From the NCBI GenBank assembly GCA_033064195.1, contig JARBJD010000273.1:37423-101422 (forward strand): a stretch of DNA of 64,000 nucleotides, read 5' to 3'. Within the stretch, counting starts at the first letter, position 1, and each line of letters starts with the position of its first letter. Shown in pieces: positions 33,601 to 43,893 of the stretch. Both the position numbers and the translations under genes were made by a program. This DNA comes from Blattamonas nauphoetae (Eukaryota; Preaxostyla; Oxymonadida). The notes under the pieces are model-generated. The model saw only the letters and a program-made list of their open reading frames with translations, was not told the origin of the DNA and did not search any database.

Positions 33601-35760
33601 TCTTCGCCGATTGTGCTTTGTCCACCTTTTGTGATTCCGTCGGATCGGCTCCCACCCTTCTCGCTGTGTCTGCCGATGGTGTTGGTTGAGGGAATTGCCA
33701 AGGCATATCTGCATCTGGCTGAAGGAGTTCGTATTTTGGGGATGGTGGATGAGAAGAAGAAGGGAGAAAGGAGAAGAGGAGAGAAGGAGGAGGAAGGGAA
33801 AGGGAAGGATGGGAAGGAGGAGTTTGAGAGGCCACGAGGCGGAGAGAGGAAGGAGGAGTCGAATGAGAAGGGCAGTGTGGTTAGCAAAGGTGACACCAGC
33901 TCGCAGGACGATGACTGTTTGCCAAACCCCATTTCCACTTTTCTCTTTTTTTGTCCATTCTTCATCTCTTCTGTCTCTCCACCATCATTTCTCTTCACTT
34001 CCTCTCCCCATCCTTCCCAGCCAAACACGAAAGCATCCGCTCTGAACTCCATCAATCACTCACTCGAATGAAAGCGTCTCTGAAAGAAGCAGTCTCGAAG
34101 AAAGAGTCCGACACTGCTCCTCCCTTCTCCGTCGCCATTCCTGTCGTCTACCCTCCCACCTCGTCCCCTCCCGCTTCGACGGGAGTTGGGTTGTCGTTGG
34201 GAGGAGAGGTGAAGGAGGAGGAGAGTTGGGTGGCTGATCTGGTGATGAGGGTTTGTGGTTGTGTCTTCTGGAGACATCTTTGTTCTTCTCTCTCTGGGCA
34301 CAAAACTTGAGATTTTTCTTTTTCTTCTCTCACTCTTATCACGTATTTTTTTCCGCTCCTTTCTCATTCAGCCCTCCTTCACTGTGACCTCTCGTCTTGT
34401 TGCTGCGCTGTCCCTGACATCGCTCGCCGTGTTCTTTTCCTCCCTCCAACCGATCTTCTCTGCTCTCCTCCCTCCAATCCACCTCGCTGCCCTCTTCCCT
34501 CCCATCCTCACTCTCGTCAAAGACTCCCACAGAATCGCTGCAGTTTGTTCTCTCTCCCTTCCCTTTCATATCCTTCATTCCTCTTCTCATTCCTTCCTTA
34601 TGCTCTCTCATCTCATTCATTCCTCTCATTCTTTCCTCTCCTTCCTTCCTCCCTTTCGCACCTCTTGTTCCCTCTCCCCGTCATCACTCTCATTCTTTCA
34701 TTATCTTCCATCCTCCCATTCCCTCTTCTCTTCCCTCTCCCATTCATCCCTGTCAGGTCATCGAGCGAAATGTGGCCATGTCGTTTCTTGATCTGGACAA
34801 TCTCCCCGCTCTCCTCGCTCGCACGCAATACGACGTGAAGGAGATGGAGTCAGACTGCAACGAGTGGGTCAGGACTCTTCGAAGTCAGTTGTCGCTCTTC
34901 AACTCGGCCATCCAGGCTTCACTCACAAATGGTTTGTCTGATTTCATCATTCTCCTCAACATCGTCCTCCTCAACTCCTATCTCATCCTCCTCTCTCTCA
35001 TCCTCTCTTCATCCTCTCTCCTATCTCCATCTCTCACTTTTTCTTGCTCTTCTGTCTCCTCTCCTCCCATCTCAGTTCCACCCACCCTCACTGACCCTCT
35101 CCTCAGGTGTCTCTGGTCTTTCGGTGTCGAAGGAGCTGTCGAGCACATTCTGGACGCTCTCGCTGGTATCCGAAAGATCTCCACAACTGGCCGACACCAG
35201 CTCATGATCGACTTGGCCAACGTTGAGGTTTGGAGCGAGGAACATCATTTTCGCTCTTTCTGTCATTTTCTTTATGATATTCTCTTTTCTAACGTTTGGA
35301 TGTATTTCCCTTCTTCTTCAGTCCTCCCTCTCGAAGCTGCTTCCACAACCCCTCTCCGCATCACTCCTCCTCCACAAATTGCGAGAACTGAGAGAAGCTC
35401 TGATCACAACTGAGACAGTCCAGCAACTCACCCACTGGATGGAGACACACATCGCTTGGACGGTCTGTTTCGTCTCTTTTCTCATCTCAATCTCTCCATT
35501 TTCGTTCTCTTCCTCAGCCACACCATCTGAACACACTCCTCTCTCTCCACACTCTCAACTCCACTCGCGAATCCCGCAAAACGCTTCAACCAGTTCGCAC
35601 AGTCATCGCAACACTCGCCCAATCGCGATCAACCCACTTCGATTCAACAATTGTGGAGGACGATCGAGACATCCAAAACACTGTCTATCCGATGTCTCTC
35701 ACACATTACGCAATTCCTGGTCCACCTCCGTTCCAGTTGTGGGGAGGGGAGGATAAATGA
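30637..35760 (+). CDS. VPS50/VPS54-like tethering complex subunit, 13 exons
   Basis: I predict exons 30637-30841, 30886-31043, 31109-31198, 31339-31425, 31572-31666, 31701-31833, 31981-33916, 34021-34250, 34372-34542, 34757-34935, 35107-35227, 35322-35462 and 35518-35760. All junctions keep frame and give 1,262 aa. Eleven of 12 donors are GTYTG. The N-terminus (RTVLQNYDSFIVAMTKIQ..., KNALLQVLDILDKLRQF...CLEQNDYRR) has the helical layout of the Vps54/syndetin N-terminal domain. The middle (SHCVIHLVGKLLEI...TYTITQLFRFYFYST) and the end (GVEGAVEHILDALAGIRKIS) resemble the syndetin C-terminal domain. This would be a GARP/EARP subunit tethering endosome-derived vesicles. It is longer than human VPS50 (~960 aa) because of a Ser/Pro-rich and a Glu/Lys-rich insert around codons 470-640. 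Upstream exons may be lost. Confidence 0.6.
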
Positions 35761-35958
35761 GAGGACAGAGTGAGGGATCTGTGTTCGACTGTTCTAGATG
35801 AAATGAAGCTTCTTTTAACATTTCTCTCTTGTTTCCTTCATTGTCTGACCGTCGTTAGTTATCTTCTTACCTCAATTGGAAGAGAAAAGCAATTCAGAAG
35901 AAAATGTGTGATTAGTGTAATGATTGAAGAAAGGAATCTGATTGAAGATGAGTGGATG

Positions 35959-37145
35959 TTATCCCAAATTGTGTCCGGTTCCTTGAAATGTCACATGTGA
36001 TTGTGTCTCTTCTCCCCAAAACGTGATCTCAATTGGAACATCTTTGTAGAAGAGATCAACAGCAAAGACGAGAGGGACAGGAAGGTTGATGAAGTGGTTT
36101 GGCTGTTGGACACCATCGACAAAGAAGTGGAGTGTCCTCTTCTCCAAATCAGCCTCCGCCGAAATCTCCTGCCCTCTTTGAGGAGGAGTGTTCTGTGATA
36201 GGGATTTTTTTGCCGAGAAGATATGGCCATTGCTGGTGTTTGTTATCGCTGCTTTTGGGGAACTATACACACCCGTTGTGAGATATTGGGGATACTCGGC
36301 AGCGTCAATCACACCAATCACTGAAAGAAGGAAGATGCTGAATGGAGAGTGAGCACACTGACATCACTCGCTTCAGTTCTGATGGACAGTCGATAGATAC
36401 CTTTCGTGACAGGTTTTGTGAAACAACCAGCCCGATAGTCAGAATTGATTCGAGTGACAGTTGATCCATTCACTCTGTAAAGATTTGGATGGAACGCCAC
36501 GATGATACTTGGCGAGACGAAGAAATTGTCTTTTCTGACTGCTTCATTCCTCATCTGTTGGACGATATGGTTCAGTTCTTCCACTTTGCGATCATGATCG
36601 ATTCTCATTTGCTCCTTCTCTCGCTGGAGAGACTGCACAGTTGACAGAAGCGTCTTCTTCTCCTCGAGCCAATCTCCCTTCTCCTTTTCGAGCTCGGTGT
36701 TCTTTCTTTCTGTTTCTCCAAACCTTGCCTGGAGTTGGTCAAGTTTCTGTTGCAGATCGGAGAATGATGATTGGGTGGCTTCCATCGAATCAAGATGATC
36801 TTTTTTAACTACAACGAAATCACTCTCTTCAACAATTTCGAGAGAAGCGATGCATTGGACGGCTCCCCGCTTGATCCGAGGGTCGAGGGAGGGAGATTGA
36901 GTAAGTTTGGTGAGAGAAGAGTGGAGAAGTCGCTTGTTTAGGATAGGAGTCTGACAATCGAAGCACTCATCCAGGATCGTCATCATTCTTTGGAGCAGTT
37001 GTGACAGCAGTTGATTGCTTTGTTGTGGCGGTTGAGATTGGATAAGGCTATTGAGGAGAGTGGGAATGTGGAACCATTGGAATGAGTTGACTTTGTTTCT
37101 GGGATGGACTGACGAATCATTCAACCAATCCAACACTGACTCCAT
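35959..37145 (-). CDS. coiled-coil SPRY-domain protein, 2 exons
   Basis: Exons 37145-36401 and 36320-35959 join in frame (368 aa) across an 80-bp GT-AG intron (donor GTATCT). The N-terminus is helical (MESVLDWLNDSSVHP...), followed by a long coiled coil at about residues 120-205 (LQQKLDQLQARFGETERK...). A SPRY-like domain follows, ending in AEADLEKRTLHFFVDGVQQP and PLVFAVDLFYKDVPIEI. It is a paralogue of 49630-50847 and 49033-49566. In the later block SPRY genes alternate with kinases, which hints at a shared process. The substrate is unknown. Confidence 0.7.
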
Positions 37146-37631
37146 TGTTGGCTGTTTCTATGAAATGGAGTGGTACGAGAGATATCGAAATCGGAACGAT
37201 GATGAGCCGAAAAAACACGACACAAACCGACCCATCTTTGCCGTCGATTCTTGAATCATTCTGACGAAATCGAGAAGTGATGACGATAGAATAGAATGAT
37301 CAGGGTATTTGTGAAGATGAGAAGAACGATCAAACCAGTTGAGGTTCTGGTAGCATTCCAGAAATGCCCGATCAAACCACAGTAATTTTCTTCCGGGAAT
37401 CATCTCTAGCCAAGCTTCAATTCACGAATAGTTCTTATCCCCACGTGTTTTTCCGTCAGTGAATCCAATTGACGATTTCTGTGATCCATCAATCTGATCA
37501 TAGTTGAGAATTTTGCTTCATTTGATGAAATGAGAAGAATCAATGAAATGAAATGTATTCAGAACATATAGTGCGCTTTTTTATCCATTCGAGACGACAC
37601 GGCATGAATGGGAGTGTACGGCATCATTGAG
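37146..37631. other. intergenic, no gene recognised
   Basis: About 490 bp between two minus-strand genes. It should contain the promoter of the SPRY gene and the 3' flank of the 940-aa gene. The open stretch at 37158-37403 has no recognisable content. Confidence 0.4.
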
Positions 37632-40454
37632 TCATCTCCAGCTTCCCAGCCAGTTCAAATTAGCCCCAAAGTACTGCATCGCTTGCCTAGTTCTGTCTTG
37701 GAGATCGAAATGATAGTCGTTCCTCCCCTGAACGAAGAGAAAGTCCAGCGCATCTTGCCATCCCTCCTCCAGAAAGCACGGAAGTGCTCTTTGAAGCGTG
37801 TTCTGATCCTCTGCGTTCGTCTTGGAGTGCTCCCCGCGATCACTGATCAAAAACAAAAAAGATTCACATGTCTCCAGAGTTTCGTGAAGCAAGCCAGTCA
37901 CAAAGCGAGAGAAGAATCCAAGCCTGGTGAGACACTGCGCAATCACTCGCTGATCACACAATCTGCAGACATCGATGAAGATCTTCTCTCCTTCCAGTCT
38001 TTCGTTTGTCTTGAATTCGCGTGGTTGGATGAAGTATCTGCAGAGAAGGTCGATGGACGGGGCAATCAGTCGCTCGAGCTGTGGCTGATTCAGTCGAGTG
38101 GCGCTGTGGCGAGCTTGTGGCAGGCTTCGGACGACAAAATCAAGAATGAACTTGGTGAGTGAATCAGAGTCAGAGGCGAGAGAGAGATCGTTCGGGTTGG
38201 TCATTGGCATCAACATCTCAACTGTCGCCAAATCAACATCGTCCCACTCGTCGAATGTTGGCTCATGTTCGTCTGCACGAGAGGAGAGGAGAGAGTTGAT
38301 ATGTCTTCGATCCACATACACTGTGTGAAGAGAAAGGAGAGATTCGAAGGTGTGGAAGTATTGTTGTGTTGTTCTGCCAGCAGTTCGGAACAATTCGGGC
38401 AGATAGACATGACAGAGCTTGGTTTTGAAGAAGGCGCAGATCCGAAGGATGGTTTCGTCATCCAAAGATGCGTCGCTGTTCAGCAGAGACACGATTCTGT
38501 CCACAATGTTGACAATCTTTTCGTCGGTGAGACGACAGACGAGTTCAGACGTGAGGATGAATGGTGGAGATGACGATGAGAGGGCAGCTGCATCCATTTC
38601 CAGTTTGACTTCTTCTCGAAATGATGCTGCCATGTCGTGTTTGCAGTTGTACAGAAACAAACAGCTGAGAAATTCAATGATTGGGTCACGATCTTCGTCA
38701 TCCAATGCGAACGGATGGAGTGAAAGATGGAGAACATAATCCTTCGTTTGTTTGTGGAAAGCGAGATAGATCTCTTCGGGTCCGTTGGGAGGAGGTCTCG
38801 GATCACACCATCGAATTCGAGAGAGATGATAAGACAGCAATTTCACGAGTTTTGCGTGGAGAGGGACGAATTCGAGAGTGAAGGGCATTTTCGATGGATC
38901 AACAGCGTTGACGAAGTGTGGGAACCATTTGTTCCAAAAGTGCTTCACAAGAGTCGTGTTGTCAATAAGTTCTCTGAACCAATCGAACACTGTGAGAACG
39001 GCCATGGCGTGGTGCGGCTGAGTGGGTGTGAAGAGGGCGATGAGTGACTTCGTGTCCAATTCCGACGGAGAGATGATTCTGTTTTTCAGTTTGAATCCAA
39101 ATGTGTCATCCGTCCGGAAGAACAGGTTTGCGTCAGCTGGACGATAATAGATGAAGCACACAATCGCCAGCATTCCAAGATCTGAGATCTGCCTCCCCTC
39201 GCCCACTTGAACAAGCAGATAATCAAATTCCTTGATCCAGGAGTTGATGTTCCTGGAATCTCTTTTGTCAGTGTGAAGATACTTTTCAGCTTTTCTTGAC
39301 GTCAAACCCAACAACGAAACAAGCGCTTCCAAAACTCCCTTTTTAATCTCTCCAAACAGGGTTCGAATGGCCAGAGAGGACGAACGAGAAAATTTTCCCA
39401 AAATGCAGGGACGGAAGATGTCCTTAGTCCACAGAAGTGTGAAACCAGAGCAATGACCAGTGGGAGAGACAGGAGTGGTGATAAGATACCGTAAATACGT
39501 GCATAATGGTGTGAAAGTAGGTTCAATGTCGTCGGAGATGAGTTGTGTGTCATGAGTGGAGAATTTGTGGATTCGGAGATGCCAGAGGATTTCCTCCGGA
39601 TTGGAAGATGTGAATAAGTTGTCCAACATCGATGCGAGATGGCAGTGGAGTTCCATTGTTGAGTTGCACAATGGAATTTCATGTGGCTTCAGGATTTGGA
39701 AGATTCTTGGCAACAATCCAGTCACAGCCATTGCAAGAGTAAAATAAATGGATAATTTGCGTAGACCAGCGTCAAATAAGGAGAGAACAACTGTTCGGAG
39801 TGTGTCAGATGGAAGTGAGAGAAGGTTGATCAACGACGAGACCAGTTTGGTCTGCCGGCGTTTGTCTTCTGGGAAAATGGATACGAGAAGCTCATTGTGG
39901 GGAGATCGACGATATCTGGTGTGCATGTCGGCATACTTCAGGAAACGGGCAGCATGATTCATGTCGGTTGGTGAAAGGGTCATTTCTGAGTCAACTTGAT
40001 CGAACAGCGAGAGACATCCTTGCCGGAGGTCCGAGGTCGTGATCGAATCCTGCAAGATCAATCTCCAATGTGACGTGATCGAGGTGAAACGACAAGTCTC
40101 ATCGTCGCCCCGATAGGCCTGTTCGAAGATTGTTTTTTCATCGATCCGCTTCCTTTTCATTTCATATTCCAAAATTCGCTTTGAAATCTGAATGTATTGC
40201 CTATCATCGGGATTATTGGTGAGTAGATCGGATATGGACATGATATTCGAAGAATTTGTTGAATTTCGTCCGCCTGTTCTGACGATGGTTTTGTTTGAAG
40301 AATATTCGATTGGTGGTTCCGAAAAAGGAGATATATCTGATTGAATGGGGCGAGTAGACTGGGACTTGGTCCGATTTCTGTCGAGTCGATGTTTGGGAGG
40401 CATGTCAGTAAGATCCGGCCCCATAATACCTCTTTTGATTATTGTCTCATCCAT
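37632..40454 (-). CDS. 940-aa helical protein of an oxymonad-expanded family
   Basis: A single uninterrupted frame from ATG 40454 to TGA gives 940 aa with no signal peptide or membrane segment. After a Ser/Asn-rich start (~70 residues) it is almost wholly alpha-helical, suggesting an armadillo/HEAT-like solenoid. The C-terminus (EGEKIFIDVCRLCDQRVIAQ..., LEEGWQDALDFLFVQ, QAMQYFGANLNW) matches a large Blattamonas family I remember as hypothetical proteins. A Ser/Leu-rich 650-680 stretch and an acidic patch (EHEPTFDEWDDVDLATVE) precede it. No catalytic motif is seen. It is probably a scaffold; the function is unknown. Confidence 0.75.
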   Translation of the reverse strand: MDETIIKRGIMGPDLTDMPPKHRLDRNRTKSQSTRPIQSDISPFSEPPIEYSSNKTIVRTGGRNSTNSSNIMSISDLLTNNPDDRQYIQISKRILEYEMKRKRIDEKTIFEQAYRGDDETCRFTSITSHWRLILQDSITTSDLRQGCLSLFDQVDSEMTLSPTDMNHAARFLKYADMHTRYRRSPHNELLVSIFPEDKRRQTKLVSSLINLLSLPSDTLRTVVLSLFDAGLRKLSIYFTLAMAVTGLLPRIFQILKPHEIPLCNSTMELHCHLASMLDNLFTSSNPEEILWHLRIHKFSTHDTQLISDDIEPTFTPLCTYLRYLITTPVSPTGHCSGFTLLWTKDIFRPCILGKFSRSSSLAIRTLFGEIKKGVLEALVSLLGLTSRKAEKYLHTDKRDSRNINSWIKEFDYLLVQVGEGRQISDLGMLAIVCFIYYRPADANLFFRTDDTFGFKLKNRIISPSELDTKSLIALFTPTQPHHAMAVLTVFDWFRELIDNTTLVKHFWNKWFPHFVNAVDPSKMPFTLEFVPLHAKLVKLLSYHLSRIRWCDPRPPPNGPEEIYLAFHKQTKDYVLHLSLHPFALDDEDRDPIIEFLSCLFLYNCKHDMAASFREEVKLEMDAAALSSSSPPFILTSELVCRLTDEKIVNIVDRIVSLLNSDASLDDETILRICAFFKTKLCHVYLPELFRTAGRTTQQYFHTFESLLSLHTVYVDRRHINSLLSSRADEHEPTFDEWDDVDLATVEMLMPMTNPNDLSLASDSDSLTKFILDFVVRSLPQARHSATRLNQPQLERLIAPSIDLLCRYFIQPREFKTNERLEGEKIFIDVCRLCDQRVIAQCLTRLGFFSRFVTGLLHETLETCESFLFLISDRGEHSKTNAEDQNTLQRALPCFLEEGWQDALDFLFVQGRNDYHFDLQDRTRQAMQYFGANLNWLGSWR

Positions 40455-41141
40455 TTAATTGAAATCTCTTTTTCTGGTCCTGGACCATCACAACATCTTG
40501 AGAGACATGTAATTATGGATATACACTGTCAAAATTCCTTGATCCGTTCCCATTCAGAGGTTTGTGTTTGGCGTCTCGTTGAACACACTCCATCCATCTG
40601 TGTGAGGATCTGGTTGATGCGGAGGAGTATTTCGAGCGGGGTCAACAACTGCTCCTTTCGTTCGTCCTTCAATCCTCTCATAAATCCGCGTTTGCGTCCG
40701 GAGGGAACCATCTTCAAGACAGGCTCAAAACACGATGTTCGAGAGAGAAAACGGAGAGGGCAGCTTCGAAGAAGGTGATTCAATTTGAAATAGTGTCAAA
40801 GGCGAGCCGAGACGAGTGTTTGTTGGACTTTGGTTGAGTTGAGATGGATCAGAGATTGAAGTTACTAAGGCCGCCGTGAGTCACGTGAGCAGCTGAAGGC
40901 ATGTACTCCAAGATTTGGAACCTGTCAGATATGGTGACGATTGACGGCTTCGTTTTTGGATCAGTGGGAGAGTCGCGGTGATGGAGAGAGTGGTTACGAT
41001 GGAGGGAGACTGGTGAGAGAGAATTGGATTCGTGCTGGTAAAGGATGAGGTGATTTCAGATCCGATAAAGCTGACACATAAACAGGGTTGCCCAAAATAA
41101 GCCAGAAATTGTTTAAAATGTGCGCTGGTTCTTTTCTGCTC
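40455..41141. other. intergenic, no gene supported
   Basis: A minus-strand open stretch at 40529-40783 (basic, ~85 codons) has no recognised motif. The rest is mixed GA-rich sequence between two minus-strand genes. It presumably includes the promoter of the 940-aa gene. Confidence 0.4.
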
Positions 41142-42215
41142 CTACCAAAGATCTGGAAGGTTCATGCTGAGCTGGTTGTTCCACTTGATCGAGTTGATAA
41201 CAATAGATCCTCCGTTGTATCCGTTTCGGTCGTTTTTCAGCTTCGCTTCGAGCCCATCTTCGATGCCCTCCATTCTCAACATTCGATGCATCGTCTTCCA
41301 CTGCTGTCGCGCTGTTCCTTGTGTTCTGTTCCATTCCCGCTGGAGATGGACCATATATATCAGAAAAGTCCAGATTGAGGAATCATTCTCGAAATATGCG
41401 AGACAACTCGCGATTGTGAGAACTACTGGGATATGCAGAACAATTTCGATTGTTGGTTGATAAGAAGGAGATATTCCGAGGAGGCGAGTGAGCAGAATCA
41501 CAAATTCCTTGGATAAACCTCCATCGATGATCGAAAATCGGTTCACGCATAAATGGCAGAGATACTTCTCCGAAGGGGTCACAACTTGCTTCAAAACTGT
41601 CTCCAGAACAGCTAGTCGTTCATTCCGATCTTTAATTGTGAGTTGGTCATGACCAGATGGAGTTGCGAGCCAAAGAGAATTGGCGATGAGATGAATGAGA
41701 CAGTTGTGGAGATCGGCTGCTTCGGCCAAGGAAAAAGACAGTGTATTGAGAGTATTGATGAGTAGAGTGATTAGATCCGCTTTGACGAGGGAAAGATTGA
41801 TTTTAGTCAGACAGTACGAATGGAGTGTTTTGAGCATCTTCACTGCTGCTGTGGTAATTACTTTACTGGCAGAAGAAACGAGCACCCCAATGCAACGTAC
41901 GAAATCGGTCAATGATTCATCCGACGATAATGCTAGGCTGGTGAGCAGGTCATCGATTGATTCGACTGTACCTAGAGTCACTGAGTCCAGAAATTTCACT
42001 GCCTTGGCTTCCAGAGAGTCATCAAGTGCATGTTGATACTTCACAGTGGCAACAAGAGACCAAAATACAACTGCATTTTCCTGTTTAGACTTAGGTTCGT
42101 CTTCATCCCAATTAAGGAAAGGAGAAAAGTCGGCGGAAGATTAAAAACCACTTGAAGAGACACTTGGACAAGGAGAATCAGTAGAGGTTGAGCTCTTTGT
42201 GTCTGAAGCTGTCAT
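41142..42215 (-). CDS. helical-repeat family protein, early in-frame stop
   Basis: The main frame covers 42140-41142 and ends in TAG after NNQLSMNLPDLW. The family signature is clear: NWDEDEPKSKQENAVVFWSL near the start, then LEAKAVKFLDSV, SSDESLTDFVRCIGVLVSSASKVITTAAVKML, HLCVNRFSIIDGGLS, RQQWKTMHRMLRMEGIEDG. This is one of the most abundant Blattamonas families as I recall it, an armadillo-like solenoid of unknown function. The natural ATG appears to be at 42215 (MTASDTKSST...). Between it and the conserved part lies one TAA (42143-42141) in otherwise continuous frame, and no good ATG follows it for some distance, so the copy may be inactive. Confidence 0.7.
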
Positions 42216-42363
42216 TCTTTCGGATTAGAATCGAATCACTCGTTATGGGTCACACATGAATGGCGAATCTAAACTGAACAAAATGTATGTTCTGTCGTCG
42301 AAATGAACAAAATAACCAAAGATTCCGACGCAGTGCGAGTTACAAGGCAAGAGTTTGAATAAA

Positions 42364-43320
42364 TCAAACGATAGTCAGGGATCTGTTTTGTTGCGATGGA
42401 TTACTTGATTTGAGACGTTCAGAGTATGCTTTGACCCATTTTCCAAATGATTTGCTGTTCCTCTCCACGACAATGGAGATCTTCAGCGTTTTCTGTCCTC
42501 TTCGTGAACGCGAATTGTGGATTGCGTCGACCTGTGGACTATCTGGAGAAGGCTCAGTAATTCGGGCAAGCCGATCTGCAAAGGTCAGTGGGATATTGCC
42601 GATGGTATCTTCTTTGATCATCTTCACTTCTTCCATTAGTGTTGTGAGACATGTGAAACTGAAGAGGCCAATACACTTGTTTGAAATCGTTGTTTGTGGA
42701 ATATTTCCCAAGTTCGTCGCATTTATATCACACAACCGAACTTTGATGGCGGAGTTGTGGATTTCTTCAGCATCTCGGTTGACATGACGATCGATCCAGT
42801 CTTGTTCGGCAACCATCATTCCCTGTGATTTTAAAAACTCTTTACACGGAGCCTTCATCGGGAACATGAGTTTTCCAATATCAATTCTGAGAGTTTTCTC
42901 GTTTAGACCGACTGTTGATCTCTGGATGAGGATGTTCGTACCAACGAATGGTCCTTCATTCACTGAAATTGCAATCACCTTGGATCGGTGTTGTTTCATT
43001 GGAGTCATTGGACTTTGTTGATCTGGAGGGCTGAATATCATTTGATGATTGAATGGGATCAAAGGTAATTCTGTCAAAAGTCCTGCACAAAGAGGGAGGA
43101 GTGATTGATTCTGGTCATGTTCACCAGATCCGGCGAAGATCAATGAATGCCCTGTTGGTTCAGAGAATGAGGCTGTCCGACTGCCGCAACCGTCAAAAAA
43201 TGATGATTCGCCAAATTGAGACCTGTTGTCAAAAGGGAAGGGGTCATCCAATATTTGTGAGTCTACCAACGAGGACGTTGGATCAAAGAAAGATTCAGGC
43301 GATGTGAAGGGATCTGTCAT
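42364..43320 (-). CDS. 318-aa protein of unknown function
   Basis: An uninterrupted frame from ATG 43320 to TGA. The first ~110 residues are Phe/Pro/Ser-rich and probably disordered (MTDPFTSPESFFDPTSSLVD...). Residues 110-240 look folded (KVIAISVNEGPFVGTNILIQ..., TFADRLARITEP) and the last 50 are basic. I recognise no domain. Its start codon lies inside a 53-bp inverted repeat arm (43317-43369), so its 5' leader is the hairpin element. Confidence 0.55.
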   Translation of the reverse strand: MTDPFTSPESFFDPTSSLVDSQILDDPFPFDNRSQFGESSFFDGCGSRTASFSEPTGHSLIFAGSGEHDQNQSLLPLCAGLLTELPLIPFNHQMIFSPPDQQSPMTPMKQHRSKVIAISVNEGPFVGTNILIQRSTVGLNEKTLRIDIGKLMFPMKAPCKEFLKSQGMMVAEQDWIDRHVNRDAEEIHNSAIKVRLCDINATNLGNIPQTTISNKCIGLFSFTCLTTLMEEVKMIKEDTIGNIPLTFADRLARITEPSPDSPQVDAIHNSRSRRGQKTLKISIVVERNSKSFGKWVKAYSERLKSSNPSQQNRSLTIV

Positions 43321-43531
43321 TGAAATGAATGACCCATTTTAATTTGATGAAACTTGACTTTTGTCTGAAAAGAACAACGATTCTCACACAAAATCAGGGA
43401 ATTCACTTTGAATACTCCAGTAACGATACTAAAATTACTCTAATCAAGTAGAATTCTTCTGACTGATGGTGAGACGGTTCAGACAAAGTCAAGTTCCAAC
43501 AAATTAAAATGGGTCATTCATTTTAATGACA
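43317..43531. repeat. 215-bp inverted-repeat (hairpin) element
   Basis: The arms 43317-43369 and 43479-43531 are inverted copies (about 90% alike), sharing AATGAATGACCCATTTTAAT and GAACTTGACTTT. The ends are TCATT and AATGA. It sits between the 318-aa gene, whose ATG it contains, and the truncated 3' end of kinase copy 1. It may be a small MITE or a recombination joint. Confidence 0.7.
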
Positions 43532-43539
43532 GCCTGGTG

Positions 43540-43893
43540 GAATCATCGATTCTCCTTTCTTTTCTGATGTCGTGTTCACAAGGCAACGAAACATTTCATG
43601 TGAACACAACTGACTGCTCGTCACTCGAGTCTCGGGGTTCTGATCATGAACAAGAAAATGAAGAAATAAAAAAACTCTTGGAGAAGGAAGAGAAGAAACA
43701 AACAGGATCCAACATTCGCATCAGAAGCGCTCGTTCTTCTTCTCCACAATCAGATCGAATCATCGAAACACGGAACGATGAGATCTCTTGACCCAGTTTC
43801 AGAAGCGATTTGCTCTTGAAAGGCGGTTCTCCAAACAGAAGCCAGTGAAGAACAATCCCCAACGCCCACACATCCGATGAACACGTCGCCTTT
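43540..43893 (-). pseudogene. kinase copy 1, C-terminal fragment
   Basis: It continues kinase copy 1 beyond the Mutator-like insertion: ATCSSDVWALGIVLHWLLFGEPPF, then EERALLMRMLDP, then the intron and the start of the next exon (TSALWRR region of copy 2). Similarity to copy 2 stops at about 43540 beside the hairpin element, so the coiled-coil tail is missing. Confidence 0.8.

Noticed and set aside
33263-34055. Minus-strand frames of 190 and 254 codons in the VPS50-like gene
   Set aside because: Shadows of the Ser/Pro-rich and Glu/Lys-rich insert of a gene whose 13 exons join in frame.
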